This document shows positions 46,532 to 58,648 of a stretch of 64,000 nt of DNA, in pieces. The stretch comes from Apoderus coryli (taxonomy: Eukaryota; Arthropoda; Insecta; Coleoptera; Attelabidae), in the NCBI GenBank assembly GCA_911728435.2, contig OU452204.1:992001-1056000 (forward strand), written 5' to 3'. Within the stretch, counting starts at the first letter, position 1. Each line of letters begins with the position of its first letter. The notes below the pieces were generated by a model, which worked only from the letters and a program-made list of their open reading frames with translations, made no database searches and was not told the origin of the DNA. The translations under genes were made by a program, and so were the position numbers.

Positions 46532-48100
46532 ACGCAACGCCGGACGAGAGGGGGTCGTCGCTTGCGGGGTAAGGACAATGCGCCCCGCTATGCTCGCCTT
46601 ACCCCTCTCCTAGAGAATACCTACCCGGTAACAGGCGTCATCCCATATGTTGCGGCGACTATACGAATTAATACCTTCGTCGTAGCATCGAACATCTATT
46701 GAAATGCCGTCGAAAAACTAGATGTTGCCGATTCAACAGTAGTGGTAGTAATAAACGGAGGTGGTTTTTAGTTTTGTTCGCTTATTCATTGTAAAAGTGT
46801 TTTAACGTAGGAGAGCATGAAATTAATCAAGTTATAAAAAAAATTGTTTAGGATAGCAAGTAAAAGAATTTTAAATACATAAAACAAATAATATACTTAT
46901 ATATTTGCGTATATACAGGTTGTCCTTACAATATTATTTTTGATTTCTGAAGATTGGTTTCTCTTTAAGTTTGCTCGTTAGCATTATCTCCCAAGTATGT
47001 CACAGAGTAAAAATAATTGTACGGCATTTTTGGAGCTAATTGATAGATCTCAATATTCAGTTAATTGTTGACTGTGGAAATGGTACCATAGGAAATGCAC
47101 AAGAATTTTTTTTTATATTGATTTCAACTCGCTAAGGATATACCTATTGAACCTCATGGGCGATCTGAAGAGAATAAAAAGATTTTAACCCGGTTATATA
47201 TAAATTTTTTTCTATTTTCGGAAAAACGTCTAAAATACAAGGCAAAAATGGGTTTTAATGTAATGTTAATGATACATTTCCGCAGGGAAATGTTTGTGAT
47301 TCTGTGTTCTTGAAGGCTACTAAAAGCCAAAAAGATAATATTTTTTTTATATAACTAATTGTTTGACATATCTTAATAAATGGCAAAGATCGATTTATAA
47401 TGGTCTGTAACAATGTGAAAAAAAATGTATGCTATACAGGGAGTTCGTGGTTTTACCATCAGAACTTTAACAGAATGTGGAATAACTAATTTTTGGGTGG
47501 ATTACCTCTAAAAACATAGGTTGAAAAACTTGTGGTTTTTGGAATATCCCCCATCTACCCAACCTGTAAATTTGATATTATGTAACTGTCCATGGACATT
47601 CATATTAAATTAAAGTTATTAATTTCCACTAATTTTATTTTTAATTTATGTACATTACACGTGTTTCGCTACACTGTAGCTTCTTCTAAAATGGTAAAAG
47701 AATATCTGACATAAGCTCATTTCTGGGGTTTTCCATATATATATTTTTTATACCTTACACAATATTACCTACTTTGTTTACCTGGAGTTTGGTTTCTATA
47801 CTATTAGGTAAAAACAGGTAAGTAAAGTCATATAGTGTAAGGTATAAAAAAGTATATGGAAACCCCAGAAATGAACTCAAGTGGTAAATACCAACATAAC
47901 CGTTTTTTACATTGAAATAAAATTTAAAGGTACAAGACAGGCAAACAATTTCAAAAGAGGAGAATTATTAGCTCTCCATATCATATATGTAATATATGTA
48001 TATATGGAGACCATTAGTTTCATGAAATTTTTTTTTTTTTTAATTTCACCGGAAATACTTGTTTTTGGTCATTTTATACATAAATAAGTAGTTTTAAAAA
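46532..48100. other. left interior of TIR element, non-coding
   Basis: 46541-46700 is unusually GC-rich for this window, with a hairpin pairing GGGGTAAGG (46566-46574) and CCTTACCCC (46597-46605). An imperfect inverted repeat of about 40 bp lies at 47727-47768 and 47835-47873. No gene recognised. Confidence 0.55.
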
Positions 48101-48945
48101 AATGTCTGTCTGTCTGTCTGTATGCACGAAAACGCAAAAGCCGCTTAACAGGTTTTAACCAAATTTGGTACAAAAATACTATTGGACATGGCAAGGAGCT
48201 GATTAGATTTTGGGAAACATTGAGCGTAGGCAAGGGGTTTAAAAGAGGGCTCAAAAATTAAAAAAATTCATAGTTTTTAAACTTATCCGAAATACTGCAT
48301 ATTTTTTTACGCATTTAATTGAATATAACCTAAAATATTGAACATAAAATATTAGACCACATTGGCGTTCGAAAATAGTGTAAAATGGGGTAAAAAAGAT
48401 TTGAAAGAAAACGTATTTCTTAAACATAGCAGAAATATTAACTAGTTATTTATAGTTTTGATAGAATATAACCTATAAAATGTGTCATAAATAACTTACT
48501 TTCATAGGCGTTCGTAAATATTGTAAAAGGGGTCAAAACATAAAAAAAAATATATTTCCTAAACTTATTCGAAATATGGAATAATTTTTCATAGTTGTGA
48601 TACAATATAAGCTAAAAAATATTCAATAAAAGAATTGGTTCACACAGGCGTTCAAAAATAGTTTAAAAAAAGGGTCAAAAACAAAAAAAAAAAACGTTTC
48701 CCAAATATACCAGAAAAATTGGCTAATTATATATGGCTTTGATATAAGATAACCTACAAAATGCAGCATAAAAATTTTATTTACATAGGCGTTCGTAAAT
48801 AGTAGAAAAGGGGGTAAAATAAAAAAACAAATTGAAATGTAAATTTTTTTATGTTTAACTAGTTGAGTTGGTGTTAAAAATACACGACAAAAATTAATGT
48901 ACCATAGGCGTCCGTGAAAATTCTATAGAAGGGTCAGAAAAAAAT
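48101..48945 (+). repeat. 135-bp repeat block, left
   Basis: Starts with TCTG microsatellite (48104-48120) and a header containing CGCTTAACAGGTTTTAACC, then about four diverged monomers of 130-140 bp, each with ATAACCTA-AAAATG and GGCGTTCGTAAATAG-like motifs. A matching block follows the pol at 52330-53010. Confidence 0.8.
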
Positions 48946-51900
48946 TGTATCCGTGATAATAATAGCAAAACCAAAGAATAATTTAATACCAGTAAAAATT
49001 CTTAATGTTAGAGACGAAGAAATAACACTTAAAAATTTTAGACCTAAAACTAATAAATTGAATAATTATGAAATTTGCAATTTTGATAAAAATAATGTAT
49101 CAGTTGATAGGATAGATAAAATTTTTAAGTTGATGAAAACGGATCACTTAAATAAGGAAGAAAATTTTTCGCTACAAAGAGTTTGTGCGAAATATGCCGA
49201 CGTTTTTCATTTAGAACAAGATCCTCTTACAGCAACTAATATTTACCAGCAAAGTATTAGATTAAAAAAACGAACAAGTCCAGTATATATTAAGCCTTAT
49301 CGATTACCACATTCACAAAAAGATGAAATACATAAACAAGTTAATAAAATGTTGAAGGATGGCATAATCGAAGAGACCAGGTCTGAATGGTCAGCGCCAT
49401 TATTAATTGTACCCAAAAAGACAGATAGCAATGGAAATAAAAAATGGCGAGTTGTTGTTGACTATCGACAATTAAATAAAAATATTGAGGACGACAAATT
49501 TCCTTTGCCTTGTATTACTGACATTCTTGATTCATTATCAGGTGCGGTGTATTTTTCACACCTTGATCTATCTCAATCATATTATCAAATAGGCTTAAAT
49601 GAAACAAGCAGACCATGTACTGCATTCACAACAGACAGAGGACAATACCAAATGACTAGACTGCCAATGGGATTAAAAATTAGTCCAAGTTCATTCTCTA
49701 GAGCAATGACAATTGCTATGTCTGGATTAAATTATGAAAAGTGTTTTGTTTACTTAGATGATCTAATCGTCTTTGGCAATAATTTAACTAATCATAATAA
49801 AAATCTGACGAAAGTATTGCAACGACTTAGAGAAGTGAATCTAAAACTAAATTCTAGTAAATGTGACTTTTTGCGAAAAGAAATTTTATATCTCGGACAT
49901 ATTATTTCATCTGAAGGTGTTTCACCTGATCCTGCTAAAATCAAAGCTCTTCAAAATTATCCAGTACCTAAAGATGCTAATGAAACAAAAAGATTTGTAG
50001 CTTTTGCAAATTATTATCGTAAATATATTAAAAATTTTGCCCACATTGCAGCACCTTTAAATAATTTGTCTAGGAAAAATGTTGAATTTAGTTGGAGCGA
50101 TGACTGTCAAAAGTCTTTTCTTGAGCTAAAGGAAGCATTAATTTGCCCACCTGTCCTAGATTACCCCGATTTTTCACCTGAAAATGATTTTATTTTGAGG
50201 ACTGACGCATCAGGGTATGCCATAGGTGCAACTCTATCAAATGGAAACAATAAACCAGTGGCTTACGCAAGTCGTTCTTTAAATACAGCTGAGAAAAGAT
50301 ATTCAACTATAGAGAAAGAGTTACTAGCTATTGTTTTTTCAGTTAAACACTTTAGACCTTACTTATACGGACGTAAATTTAATATTTATACGGATCACAG
50401 ACCCTTAGTATATCTTTTTGGTATGACTAACCCATCCAGCAGACTGAGAAAATTTCGTTTGTTACTGGAAGAGTACGACTTTACTGTTACATACATTAGG
50501 GGAAAAGATAACGTGGCCGCAGACGCTCTATCTCGAATTCAAATTAGTATTGATGAACTTAAATCAATTACTACTAATATAGATAAGACAATACTTGTCC
50601 TTACTAGAGCACAATCAAAAAATATGGATGATAAAAACGAAGACAATGATAAGAATCAAGAAAATATTCACGATCACAATAGGCTTGATCACCCTGGCGT
50701 GGTGGAAATTCTCAAACGTTCTGAGTCATCTGTCGAGTTACGAATCATCAATAATAAAAATTTCAACGCATTAAAGGTTAGCAAAAACTTTAATTACAAA
50801 GTGAATAATTGTATTTTTGTAAAAATGCATAGTATAATATATATAAAACAGGACACTCGATCAACATTGGCATTAAGCGCATTGTTGAGAGACCTGAAAA
50901 ATATTTGCGCAAAATATAACATCTTAGAATTATGCATAATAAAAAATAACATGTGTACACAATTTTTAAATGATATAAAATATAAATATAATGAAATAAA
51001 AAATGCTAACATTAAAATTTCTGTAATCAGAGACGTCCAAAAAGTTAATGACGTTGAAACAAGACAAATAATAATAAACGATTTCCACATACTTCCGACA
51101 GGAGGTCATGCAGGTGTAAACCGTTTATATATTAATATTAAAAAATATTATTTTTGGATAGGAATGAAAAAAGACGTTGAAAACTTTATTAAGAAATGTG
51201 ATGATTGTCAACGGTATAAATACTCTAGGCCTAATATTGAACCAATGAAAATCACTACAACAGCAAACTCAGCTTTCGAAAAAATTTATTTAGATTTAGT
51301 TGGACCACTCCAAATAGATAATAATTGTAATAGGTATGCTTTAACATTACAGTGCGAATTAAGCAAATTTGTTGAGGCGTATCCTATTCCAAATAAAGAA
51401 GCAAACACAGTTGCAAAAAGTTTTGTTGACAATTTTATTTTACGATATGGTATCCCTAAGGAAATAGTGACAGACCAGGGAACAGAATTTTTAAACGAAA
51501 CATTAAGTTCAATCTGTGATTTGCTACATATAAAGAAATTAAATTCTACAGCTTATAGACATCAAACTGTAGGTTCTTTGGAAAATACACATAAATCTCT
51601 CAATGCATATTTAAGAATTCAATGTAAAGACCATTCCAACGATTGGAGTAGTTGGTTACAATACTGGTGTTTTTGCTTCAATAATACAGTTCATACAGAA
51701 ACTAAATATACACCACATGAATTAGTTTTTGGTAGGCCCTGTATTATTCCAAGAAACCTTAACGACCAGGTAGATCCAATCTATAATTTTACTAATTATG
51801 CTTTTGAATTAAAATATCGCTTGCAACATGCATCTCAAGACGCGCGAAATAATTTGATTTCGTCAAAAACCAAAAGAAAAGAGAGATATGACAAGAAATG

Positions 51901-52084
51901 TAAATATACAAATTATAGAGTAGGTGATAAGGTTATGTTAAAAAACGAATCTAGCAATAAGAGTGAACCAATTTATAATGGACCTTATATAGTAGTCAAA
52001 AATAGTAACCCTAATTTAGTGATTAAAATTAATAACAAGGACACTGAAGTGCATAAAAATAGAGTAAAAAAGTATAATGAATAA
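48946..52084 (+). CDS. 5'-truncated Ty3/gypsy pol: RT, RNase H, integrase
   Basis: Open from about 48929 with no ATG at its 5' end; the numbering used here starts at the GTG at 48953. Sequence up to about 48945 belongs to the 135-bp repeat, so gag and protease are missing. RT spans about 100-330 with Y-L-D-D at 267-270. RNase H has RTDAS at 416-420, E454 in IEKELL, and TDHRP near 480. Integrase zinc residues are H712, H719, C749 and C752; catalytic D781, D841, E877 have DD35E spacing. Over 1,000 codons are uninterrupted, so truncation is recent or the copy is young. Confidence 0.9.
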
Positions 52085-52329
52085 ACATTTTTTTTTTTAT
52101 TATTTTTTTTTATTTTCGATAGGAGGTGTAATGGTACACACTGTATAGTAGATTTAAGTTTAATATTGTTTTATTATATTTTTAAGTAAGCAATAATATT
52201 TAGACATATAAGCATATTAATTTAAGTAGGTTAAGTAAATATAGAGTTGATTGTACATACTTGTAGAATAGAATAAATGTTAAGTCGAAACCGAATGGTT
52301 GTATCAATACCTTAACCCTAACCACCCCT
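52085..52329 (+). mobile_element. 3' end of the gypsy element, possible polypurine tract and LTR start
   Basis: A purine run AGGAGG (52122-52127) is followed by TGTAATGGTACACAC, a plausible LTR beginning with TG. The LTR end cannot be set and no second copy exists in the window. Confidence 0.4.
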
Positions 52330-53010
52330 TATGTATATGGTTATCACAAACCACTTAACGGATTTTAACCACATTTGATACGAAAATACTACAGGATATT
52401 TATAGGTAGTGATTAACATTGAGCGTAGGCAAGAGGTTTAAAAAGAGGGTTCAAAAATTAAAAAAATCATAGTTCTTAAACTTATCCGAAATGTTGATTA
52501 ATTTTTTGTGCGTTAATTAATTAAATATAACCTAAAATATTTAACCTAAACAATTAGACCACATTGACATACGAATAAAGTGTAAAATGGGGTGAAAAGG
52601 TTAGAAAAAAACGTACTTCTTAAAAATAGCAGAAATATTGACTAGTTATTTATAGCTTTGATAGAATATAACCTATAAAATGTGTTATAAATAACTTGTT
52701 TTTATATGCGTTCGTAAATAGTGTAAAAGGGGTCGAAATAAAAAAATATATACTGCCTAAGCTTATTCGAAATACAGAATAATTTTTCATAGTTGTAATA
52801 GTATATAACCTAAAAAATGTTACATAAATGAACTGGTTCACACAGGCGTTTGAAAATAGTGTAAAAAAGGGTTAAAAACGAAAACAAAAATTCCAAATAT
52901 AAAAGAAAAATTGGCTAATTTGACATAAGATAACCTACAACATGCAGCATAACAATTTTGTTTACATAGGCCTTCGTAAATAGTAGAAAAGGAGGCAAAA
53001 TAAATTTTAT
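52330..53010 (+). repeat. 135-bp repeat block, right
   Basis: Direct, diverged copy of 48120-48820, including the header (CACTTAACGGATTTTAACC) and the same monomer order. The two blocks bracket the truncated pol. Confidence 0.78.
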
Positions 53011-53214
53011 TATAAAAAAAATCAACTATTTTCAACTTGGCGTAGAAGATCTGAAATAGGTATGTATAAATAGTGCCTCCAAAGAGAAGAAAAAGGAACA
53101 AAACCCGATACTTAACAAAAATAGCTGATGTCTAAAACAAAAAAAAATATATAAATTTTAGATAAATGACAAAAAGGTCATAAAATTATTAGTTTTACAT
53201 TTAAATATGGAGAG

Positions 53215-53512
53215 CTATTCGTGCCTCGAGGGCAACAGTTTATTTATATTGGTTTTGTCGTTTAGAAGATTTTCTGTATTTCTTAATTTGTTAATTTCTA
53301 GTGCTTCTAGTAAAGTCAATTTTTTGCTATTAAAACTATGGTTATCTGCTATGAAATGATTGGAATAAGTAGAATTTGTATTATTAGTGATATATGATTT
53401 TTTTTGTTCTTTCAAACGCGTTTTGAAATTGCGTCCAGTTTGACCAATATAAAATTTTGGACAATCTTAACACTTGAGTTGGTAAACCCCTGTGGACTCC
53501 AGTGTCCGACAA
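53215..53512 (-). pseudogene. Penelope-like GIY-YIG endonuclease fragment
   Basis: The minus strand codes F-Y-I-G-Q-T-G-R-N-F, the GIY-YIG core, then T-Y-S-N-H-F-I-A and an E-A-L-E-I helix as in Penelope-like elements; the frame ends at 53215. An in-frame TAA lies before the core (near 53468). Only the C-terminal domain remains. It is a different subfamily from the copy at 54857-55740. Confidence 0.75.
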
Positions 53513-54080
53513 AAAAAAATGAAACTCTTAATTTAGAAAGTTTGTTTTATATATTTTTATTCGTTAGTCTCAGTATGTTTTTATTAATAATTAAACAATT
53601 AACCAAAATTTAACAGCAACTTGAGAAAATAAATAAAAAATAAACCCATTCCATCTAACCGTGAATACAACTATATTTGCATAACATAATATAAGAAACA
53701 GGTTGGCCGATGACTAATATACCAATAAGTCCAAACTCTAATATAATATTCTTATTTTCCTATGTGGTTTACCTGATTCGTTATCTTTAATTTTATTATT
53801 ACTAGAACTAACCCACTTAACAGCCCTAAATAATTTTATTTTTATTAATTGTTTAATAATAATATTGCGATGGTCACCACACTGATCAAACCAAATCTGG
53901 TCATGTTCCCGTATAACTAAAATTAAGTCATGTTTTATATTTTCTACCAACCCATATTTTAATTTATATGTGTCAAATAAGGATTCGTTGGGCCGCACCA
54001 CTACTTCCTCGTCTAGAATGACTTGAACCCTACTTCCCTAGTCATTTATTTCTTTTAAAACCCTTGTATATTATTTAATC
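53513..54080. other. spacer between Penelope-like remnants
   Basis: No coding signal or recognisable repeat; an 87-residue frame at 53738-54001 is not recognised. Confidence 0.4.
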
Positions 54081-54147
54081 AAATAAAAGAAAACAAACAA
54101 AAACTTTCAAAGTCAACTCCACAAAATCTTTAATTTAGTTATGAAAA

Positions 54148-54186
54148 AGGAAACTAGTTTCGGCTCAACAAGCCATCATCAGTCCT
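54148..54186 (-). ncRNA. hammerhead-like motif in Penelope flank, left arm
   Basis: Inverted copy of the motif at 56251-56289. Confidence 0.65.
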
Positions 54187-54610
54187 ACAATAAAGATAAA
54201 AACGAACACATAAGAGAAAAAAAAAATAAATTAATAAATAAAACGTACAACGGGCAACAAATCTATACATAAGTTCATAAGGTAAAAAACTTACCATTCT
54301 CACAAAAACATCCGTGTAGAAAAAATATCAAACATGAATATAAATAACTAACATTACAAGAAAACAAACACCTGTGTTGAGTAAATAAATAAAATAAGAA
54401 TTTTAATACATCCAAGACCAGATTCAAATATATCAAAAGGAAAAAACGAAAAACGTTTAACCTTTTTCTATATAAGTACAGTATGTCCAAAAAGAATTGA
54501 ATTGAACTGGACTGAAATTCTAAAGAATCGTAAAAATAGTAAATTTAAATGAGGCAAGCAAAAACAGCATTAAAGAGGGGCACAAAAATTGAACACGTTA
54601 CAAATTAAAT

Positions 54611-54893
54611 AGTGAATTAATAATAGGGGACTCAATGAAAGATTGTAATAAATTTAGATTTCATTTGGGAACTTGTTGTTCCATAACGTTACTTTATAAA
54701 TTAAAGACAGACTACTTCATTTATATTTTCTTTATTAATTAATTACGTGTAGTTCGTATCGTCTGTCGTTCTGTTCTGTTCTTCGGTCATCGTCCCTTGT
54801 CCTAATTTTTGTCCAAAACATATTTTGCTTACAACTAATAACAATTATTTAAATATTTAGAGTGAATTAATAATAGGGGACTCAATGAAAGAT
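54611..54893. mobile_element. 217-bp insertion with 33-bp flanking direct repeat
   Basis: The 33-bp sequence 54611-54643 is repeated exactly at 54861-54893, bounding an insert (54644-54860) absent from the other arm. The insert is TA-rich and unrecognised. A 33-bp duplication is long for cut-and-paste elements and fits target-primed retrotransposition better. Confidence 0.75.
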
Positions 54894-55740
54894 GTTTGGT
54901 CATTCAAGCAAGTGACACTGTTATTTGACTTAGCCTTCATGATCTCCAAAATCTCCAAATAATTTAAACGGGAGCCCTTATTACACCTATGTAATAACGT
55001 TGAGTTATTCAACACATCGAAGTTGTGATTTGTCGCGATTAGATGGTTTGCAAAAGTAGATGGAGTATTAAAAATATCAGTATTCTTATAACGGTTGTAA
55101 TAATACAAATGTTCCTTGATTCTCGTAAGGATCCTACGGCCAGATTGGCCGATATAAATGCTATTACAGTCCTGACAAGAAAGTCTATATACTCCCGAAC
55201 ATTTCAAAAAATTTGTTCTATCTTTAGAATTCACTAGACGAAGGCTAACGTTGTTAACAGTTCTAAAACTAACGACAATATCCGGAATACTACTTCTTAT
55301 CATTTTAGCAATCTTAAGACAATAGCTACCGGTATAAGTAAGAGAGACATATCTTATGTTTTTCACAAGAGGACTTACAACCGTAACGGAAAGTCTAAAT
55401 CTTGTATAGAATCTAAAATATAGTTTCATAATGGTTGGAAGAGGTTATCCATTATTATGTGCTAATTGTTTAATCACATTAATCTCTCTCTCAAACCCAT
55501 CACCACTAAGTGGTAAAGAAAAAGCCCTATGAAACAAACAGTTGAAAGAAGTGAACTTATGACTAAACGGGTGGTTAGATTTAAAAGGAATCAAAGTGTC
55601 AGTTGTGGTCGGTTTCCTATATACCTCAAACTCAAAACGATGAGCTAGAACATCTCTAATAATCCAAATGTCCAAAAACGGAAGTTTGTTGTTAGATTCG
55701 AATTCAATTGTAAAATTTATATTAGGGTGTAGTGTAGTTT
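54857..55740 (-). pseudogene. Penelope-like RT C-terminus and GIY-YIG endonuclease
   Basis: The frame is open from the arm junction at 55740 and carries L-P-F-L-D-I and Y-R-K-P-T-T-T-D blocks of Penelope-like RT, then the GIY-YIG endonuclease (Y-R-L-S-C-Q-D-C, S-I-Y-I-G-Q-S-G-R-R) and F-A-N-H-L. A single in-frame TAA (55445-55447) separates the RT part from the endonuclease. The RT catalytic core upstream is missing. The last residues now end at a stop created by the 33-bp duplication/insertion; the copy in the right arm (55740-55842) ends four codons later. Confidence 0.88.
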
Positions 55741-56250
55741 TTGGAGATCATGAAGGCTAAGTCAAATAACAGTGTCACTTGCTTGAATGACCAAACATCT
55801 TTCATTGAGTCCCCTATTATTAATTCACTCTTTAATTTGTAACGTGTTCAATTCTTGTGCCCCTCTTTAATGCTGTTTGTGCTTGCCTCATTTAAATTTA
55901 CTATTTTTACGATTGTTTAGAATTTCAGTCCAGTTCAATTCAATTCTTTTTGGACATACTGTACTTATAGAAAAAGGTTAAACGTTTTTCGTTTTTTCCT
56001 TTTGATATATTTGAATCTGGTCTTGGATGTATTAAAATTCCTATTTTATTTATTTACTCAACACAGGTGTTTGTTTTCGTGTAATGTTAGTTATTTATAT
56101 TCATGTTTGATATTTTTTCTACACGGATGTTTTTGTGAGAATGGTAAGTTTTTTACCTTATGAACTTATGTATAGATTTGTTGCCCGTTGTACGTTTTAT
56201 TTATTAATTTATTTTTTTTTCTCTTATGTGTTCGTTTTTATCTTTATTGT

Positions 56251-56289
56251 AGGACTGATGATGGCTTGTTGAGCCGAAACTAGTTTCCT
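56251..56289 (+). ncRNA. hammerhead-like motif in Penelope flank, right arm
   Basis: Stem I AGGA (56251-56254) with TCCT (56286-56289); core CTGATGA (56255-56261); stem II GGCT (56263-56266) with AGCC (56272-56275); GAAA (56276-56279); stem III would be the self-complementary ACTAGT (56279-56284) with T56285 as cleavage base. One extra base (T56262) precedes stem II, and the tiny stem III suggests action as a dimer, as described for Penelope-like and newt hammerheads. Confidence 0.65.
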
Positions 56290-56356
56290 TTTCCATAACT
56301 AAATTAAAGATTTTGTGGAGTTGACTTTGAAAGTTTTTGTTTGTTTTCTTTTATTT

Positions 56357-56768
56357 GAAACTGACACTCCACTTTGATGATGGATAATTTATTTCGTATT
56401 ATTTAATCGTTTATAAATTAAGAATGAAATTGTATAATAAATATATTAGGGATCTTACATGTTATATTATCTCATTTATTAAAGGAAAATATTTCAGTCA
56501 ACGATATTTTTAATAAAAGTATTCAAGGAATCTAGAGAATCTTTAGAGAATAAAAGAAAAAAATCTACTCACGGCAACGTCTCATTAACGAAATGAACGA
56601 ATGGGGCAGAACGCCGCTATGCCATCTGTTGCTATTGTACCGCAATACCCAACTTTCAGTGTCGTAGATCGATCGATACAGTTGTGTCTTGAATAAGAAC
56701 TTAGTTTGCCCGTTCACAGATGCGTTAGTGCAGTTCAGCAAAGCACGAAAAAGATACCAGCGTTCCGA
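56357..56768. other. right interior of TIR element
   Basis: No gene. 56580-56768 is less AT-rich than the surroundings, like the left interior near 46550, so both subterminal regions share composition though not sequence. Confidence 0.45.
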
Positions 56769-58648
56769 ATCTTATTAAATATTTCAATCAACGACTATAG
56801 GTAATAGCCAAGATCAGATCACTGCCATTTTCTTGGTAAAAGTAAAAGAAATGTATTTGGTTTGGCTATGTAAATAATCTTTAATAATCAATAATGTGTT
56901 GTTTGTTGAACTTACTATTTAATTTGTTACATAATAATATAAGTTTAATTAAAAACACAAAACAATCCAGTTTCTTTTCCAAACAAAACACAAAATAAAT
57001 CGCTGAGCTAGCGAGTCAAAAGAGATAGAATATAACCTATAAAATGTTTTATAAATAACTTGTTTTCATAGGCGTTCGTAAATAGAGGAAAAGGGGTCAA
57101 AAAGTAAAAAATATATATTTCCTAAACTTATTCGAAATATGGAATAATATTTCATAGTTGTGACACAGCATAAAGATTTACAGCAGTTTATGTTTGATCT
57201 CACAATTCCAAAAATTTGACATTGAACACGCTAACCCCGGGTTAGGTATCAGAATGGGCTTTAAAATAACACAAAATGAATAGAGGGGTATTAAATAAAT
57301 TTCATAAAATACCTGAAGCAATTTAAATAGGTATAAACGGGATGAGCAATACAATATAGATAAAAAAATAAGTGTACAGTAGGTCGTATACAAAAACTAA
57401 ATTTTATTAATATGTGTAAATAGATAGATATTACAATTCTTTTATATGTAGTAGTTTATGATAGGATCTGTTAAAACCTGCACTATATAATATTATGGAT
57501 AGCGCTGTTGAGGTAATAAAAGGGAAACACACATATCTACTTAAAAATATTGTTTTATTTTTTATAGTTACCTATTTTTACATAAAATGTATACATTAAC
57601 ATTGTTTGAATTGTTCAAATTAAATTCCATTTAAAAATATACTTAATATCTATTTGTAGGTACTTAATCATAAACATTCTATAACAGGTATTTATTTACT
57701 TACAACTAAAAAAACTTTTATTATTGTTCTAACTCCTGTTTGTCCCAATTTGTTGCAGCACACCACCTCTGGATTTATACATTTCACACATGTAGACGAG
57801 TATTTTCAATGATTTCTTGCTATAGTTTCTTCACGACCAAGAGGTAAAACACTAACAGCATTCTCGCTTGACGAACCATGCAATGATGCTAGAGGTACAA
57901 CACTATTAGCAGCACTCTCGCTTGACGAACCATGCAATGATGCGAGAGGTACAACACTATCAGCCCTCACGCTTGACCAATCGAAGAATGATACAAGAGG
58001 TACAACACCAATAGCACTCTCGCTTGGCGAAGCGAGCAATGATGCAATAGGTACAACTCTAATAGCACTCTTGCTTGACGAACCGTGCAATGGTGGAAGA
58101 TGTACAGCACTATCAGCACTCACCCTTAACGAACCGAGCAATGATGCAAGAGGTACAACACTATCATCACTCTGTCTTGACAATGATGCAAGAGGTACAA
58201 CACTAACAGCACTCTCGCTTGACGAACCGGGCAATGATATGTCACACATGATTAATAGTTTGTTGTAATTTACAAGACAAGCTTTCTCACGAAATTAACA
58301 AAGTACACTAACACATTTTGGAATTGTGTCCAGGAATTTATTATGTTCCTAGTGTCTACCTGCTTGTTGATTCAGCCAATCAGGAAAATACAAAATGAAA
58401 TAACCTGAAAGAAGATAAATAGGTAAAACTAAATGCAGGTATTCGGGTCAAATTTTAATTCGAAAAGTAGGTACTTTAAAAAGGTAAAATCCGGATAACT
58501 GTAGGTACGTAATTTACAACTATACCAAACTCCAATTTTTTTTTCAGAGGCGTAACAACGGGGTGGAGGATGAACTCTTTTATTTACAAAACAAATGTAT
58601 TCTAGTTAAAAAGTTTCTGGGTAATTTGCAATTGATTTCCGACGTGTT

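Larger units (their letters stand above)
54081..56356 (-). mobile_element. Penelope-like element fragment with inverted flanks
   Basis: Arms 54081-54950 and 55740-56356 are inverted copies of the gene's 3' end plus its 3' UTR; the left arm is longer because of a 250-bp insertion and duplication. The body between them is the end of the RT-endonuclease gene. Partial copies joined to inverted pseudo-LTRs are typical of Penelope-like elements. Both arms carry a hammerhead-like motif. Confidence 0.85.
46507..56793. mobile_element. 10.3-kb TIR-bounded element in the BEL LTR junction
   Basis: Ends are perfect 25-bp inverted repeats beginning CGTTGATTGAAATATTTAAT (46507-46531, 56769-56793), imperfectly extended to about 37 bp, with a 7-bp duplication outside. 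No transposase of its own is visible; the interior holds repeats, a truncated gypsy pol and Penelope-like remnants, so it is either a non-autonomous carrier or one heavily overwritten by nested insertions. Superfamily not assigned. Confidence 0.8.

Noticed and set aside
47655..47700. Possible hammerhead on the minus strand (perfect 5-bp stem II followed by GAAAC)
   Set aside because: The first core strand reads TAGAAGA instead of CTGANGA and stem I does not pair; at best a decayed copy.
52310..52330. Telomere-like CCTTAACCCTAACC
   Set aside because: Only two short units; most likely chance within or next to an LTR.
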